Origin: JBCBRD01 sp039819785
Lineage (GTDB): Bacteria; Pseudomonadota; Alphaproteobacteria; Rhizobiales; Hyphomicrobiaceae
DNA length: 5,853 bases
NCBI GenBank assembly: GCA_039819785.1
Contig: JBCBRH010000067.1
Coordinates: forward strand, 1-5,853
Reading direction: 5' to 3'
Both the position numbers and the translations under genes were made by a program. Within the stretch, counting starts at the first letter, position 1. Each line of letters starts with the position of its first letter. Positions 5,210 through 5,853 of the stretch are shown piece after piece. Under the pieces are notes generated by a model that searched no databases, was not told where the DNA came from, and worked only from the letters and a program-made list of their open reading frames with translations.

Positions 5210-5853
5210 ATGATGAACGTGAAGGGCACCACAGGTGCCAGGCCCACCTGGCGGCAAGCCTATGCCACGGTTGCAGTGGCAGCCTTATCGCTTGGACCGG
5301 CAAGTGGCACATTTGCCAAGAATACCGAAACGAAGAGCGATCTTGTGAAGATCCAGGCGACGTCGACCGGAAACGCCCCTGTCAAGCAAAGCATCGGTGG
5401 CAGCGAACGGGTCGACTTTTCTGGCAGGCTGCACATGCTTTCCCAGCGCATTGCCGCGTCTGCGTGCATGTGGAAGTCCAACCAGGACCCCGACATTAGT
5501 CGCGGTTTGGTAGCCGGCTCAGCGTCCGAAGTTGACCGTATCCTCGATGCTTTGGAATTTGGCAACGCCCGGGTAAAAATCGTTGGCGCAGAAACCCGCA
5601 AACGCACCTTAGAAACTATTCATAGCTTCCGAACCCAATGGGCCCCCGTACGCGACGCCATCAACGTGATGATGGAGAGTGGCGTCACCGACGAACATAT
5701 GGCCACAATCGAGACTGCCAATATCCCTCTTTTGGAAACGGCGACACTACTTGTGAGCGAAATTTCCGGTCAGTATTCAGATCCAGCCGAGCTGCTGCAG
5801 GTTGACGCAATCATGGTCGACATTTCCGGTCGCCAACGGATGCGCACACAAAA
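5210..5853 (+). CDS. Exported protein with PilJ/NarX-type sensory domain (3' end outside window)
   Basis: The frame stays open to the right edge (214 full codons from 5210). From the ATG at 5210 (a second ATG follows directly) the product has a signal peptide: basic start, hydrophobic AYATVAVAALSLG (17-29) and probable cleavage after TFA (34-36). The mature part has SGRLHMLSQRIA (71-82), then long helices (to about 200), then ISGRQRMRTQ (205-214). The pattern GRxxMLSQR, repeated once about 135 residues later, marks the domain known as the type IV pili methyl-accepting chemotaxis transducer N-terminal (PilJ) domain. That domain is related to the NarX nitrate-sensing helical bundle and here would be periplasmic. 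Start choice: GGGA at 5198-5201 precedes 5210 by 8 bases. The same frame is open back to an ATG at 5075 with GAAGG 8 bases before it, but that start would bury the signal peptide about 45 residues in, and the extra codons use G or C at the third position less often. Whether a signalling output domain follows is not visible. Confidence 0.8.
   Translation, partial: MMNVKGTTGARPTWRQAYATVAVAALSLGPASGTFAKNTETKSDLVKIQATSTGNAPVKQSIGGSERVDFSGRLHMLSQRIAASACMWKSNQDPDISRGLVAGSASEVDRILDALEFGNARVKIVGAETRKRTLETIHSFRTQWAPVRDAINVMMESGVTDEHMATIETANIPLLETATLLVSEISGQYSDPAELLQVDAIMVDISGRQRMRTQ

Noticed and set aside
5260..5607. 115-residue open frame on the - strand
   Set aside because: It lies antisense to the PilJ-type domain, whose repeated GRxxMLSQR motif fixes the + frame as coding.

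Overview
The window looks like chromosomal DNA of a moderately GC-rich alphaproteobacterium. A marine Rhodobacterales (Roseobacter-type) organism is the best guess, based on protein style and on the fusion of a PstS-like domain to an OmpA domain. This taxonomic call comes from recognition, not from a search. All convincing genes lie on the + strand. There are no RNA genes, mobile elements or CRISPR arrays.

Left block (1-3139): four closely spaced genes that read like one operon. The first enters from outside the window and is the C-terminal part of a helical protein resembling the stalk/membrane region of a dynamin-like protein. Eleven bases later comes a 335-residue dynamin-type GTPase with clear G1, G3 and G4 motifs but almost no stalk, and with a basic, probably disordered tail. 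After 82 bases follows a 136-residue protein whose predicted helix/strand order matches the Roadblock/LC7 fold, a family that often partners GTPases. After another 36 bases, from a GTG start, comes a 257-residue cytoplasmic protein I do not recognise. The working idea is a dynamin-like membrane-remodelling pair with a Roadblock-like regulator and one unknown partner.

Middle block (3140-4956): a 230-base intergenic region holds a perfect TATAAT, a 7-bp inverted repeat and a short AT-rich inverted repeat that puts the ribosome binding site in its loop. It leads into a 528-residue exported protein with a signal peptide, a small beta-rich N-terminal module, a PstS-like anion-binding domain and a C-terminal OmpA-like peptidoglycan-binding domain.

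Right block (4957-5853): a spacer of about 250 bases contains two hairpins that may end transcription. It is followed by the 5' part of an exported protein with two copies of the motif typical of the PilJ/NarX-like sensory domain. This gene runs off the right edge. The two right-hand genes both encode envelope-located ligand-binding or sensing proteins. Any link between them and the GTPase block is inference from position only.
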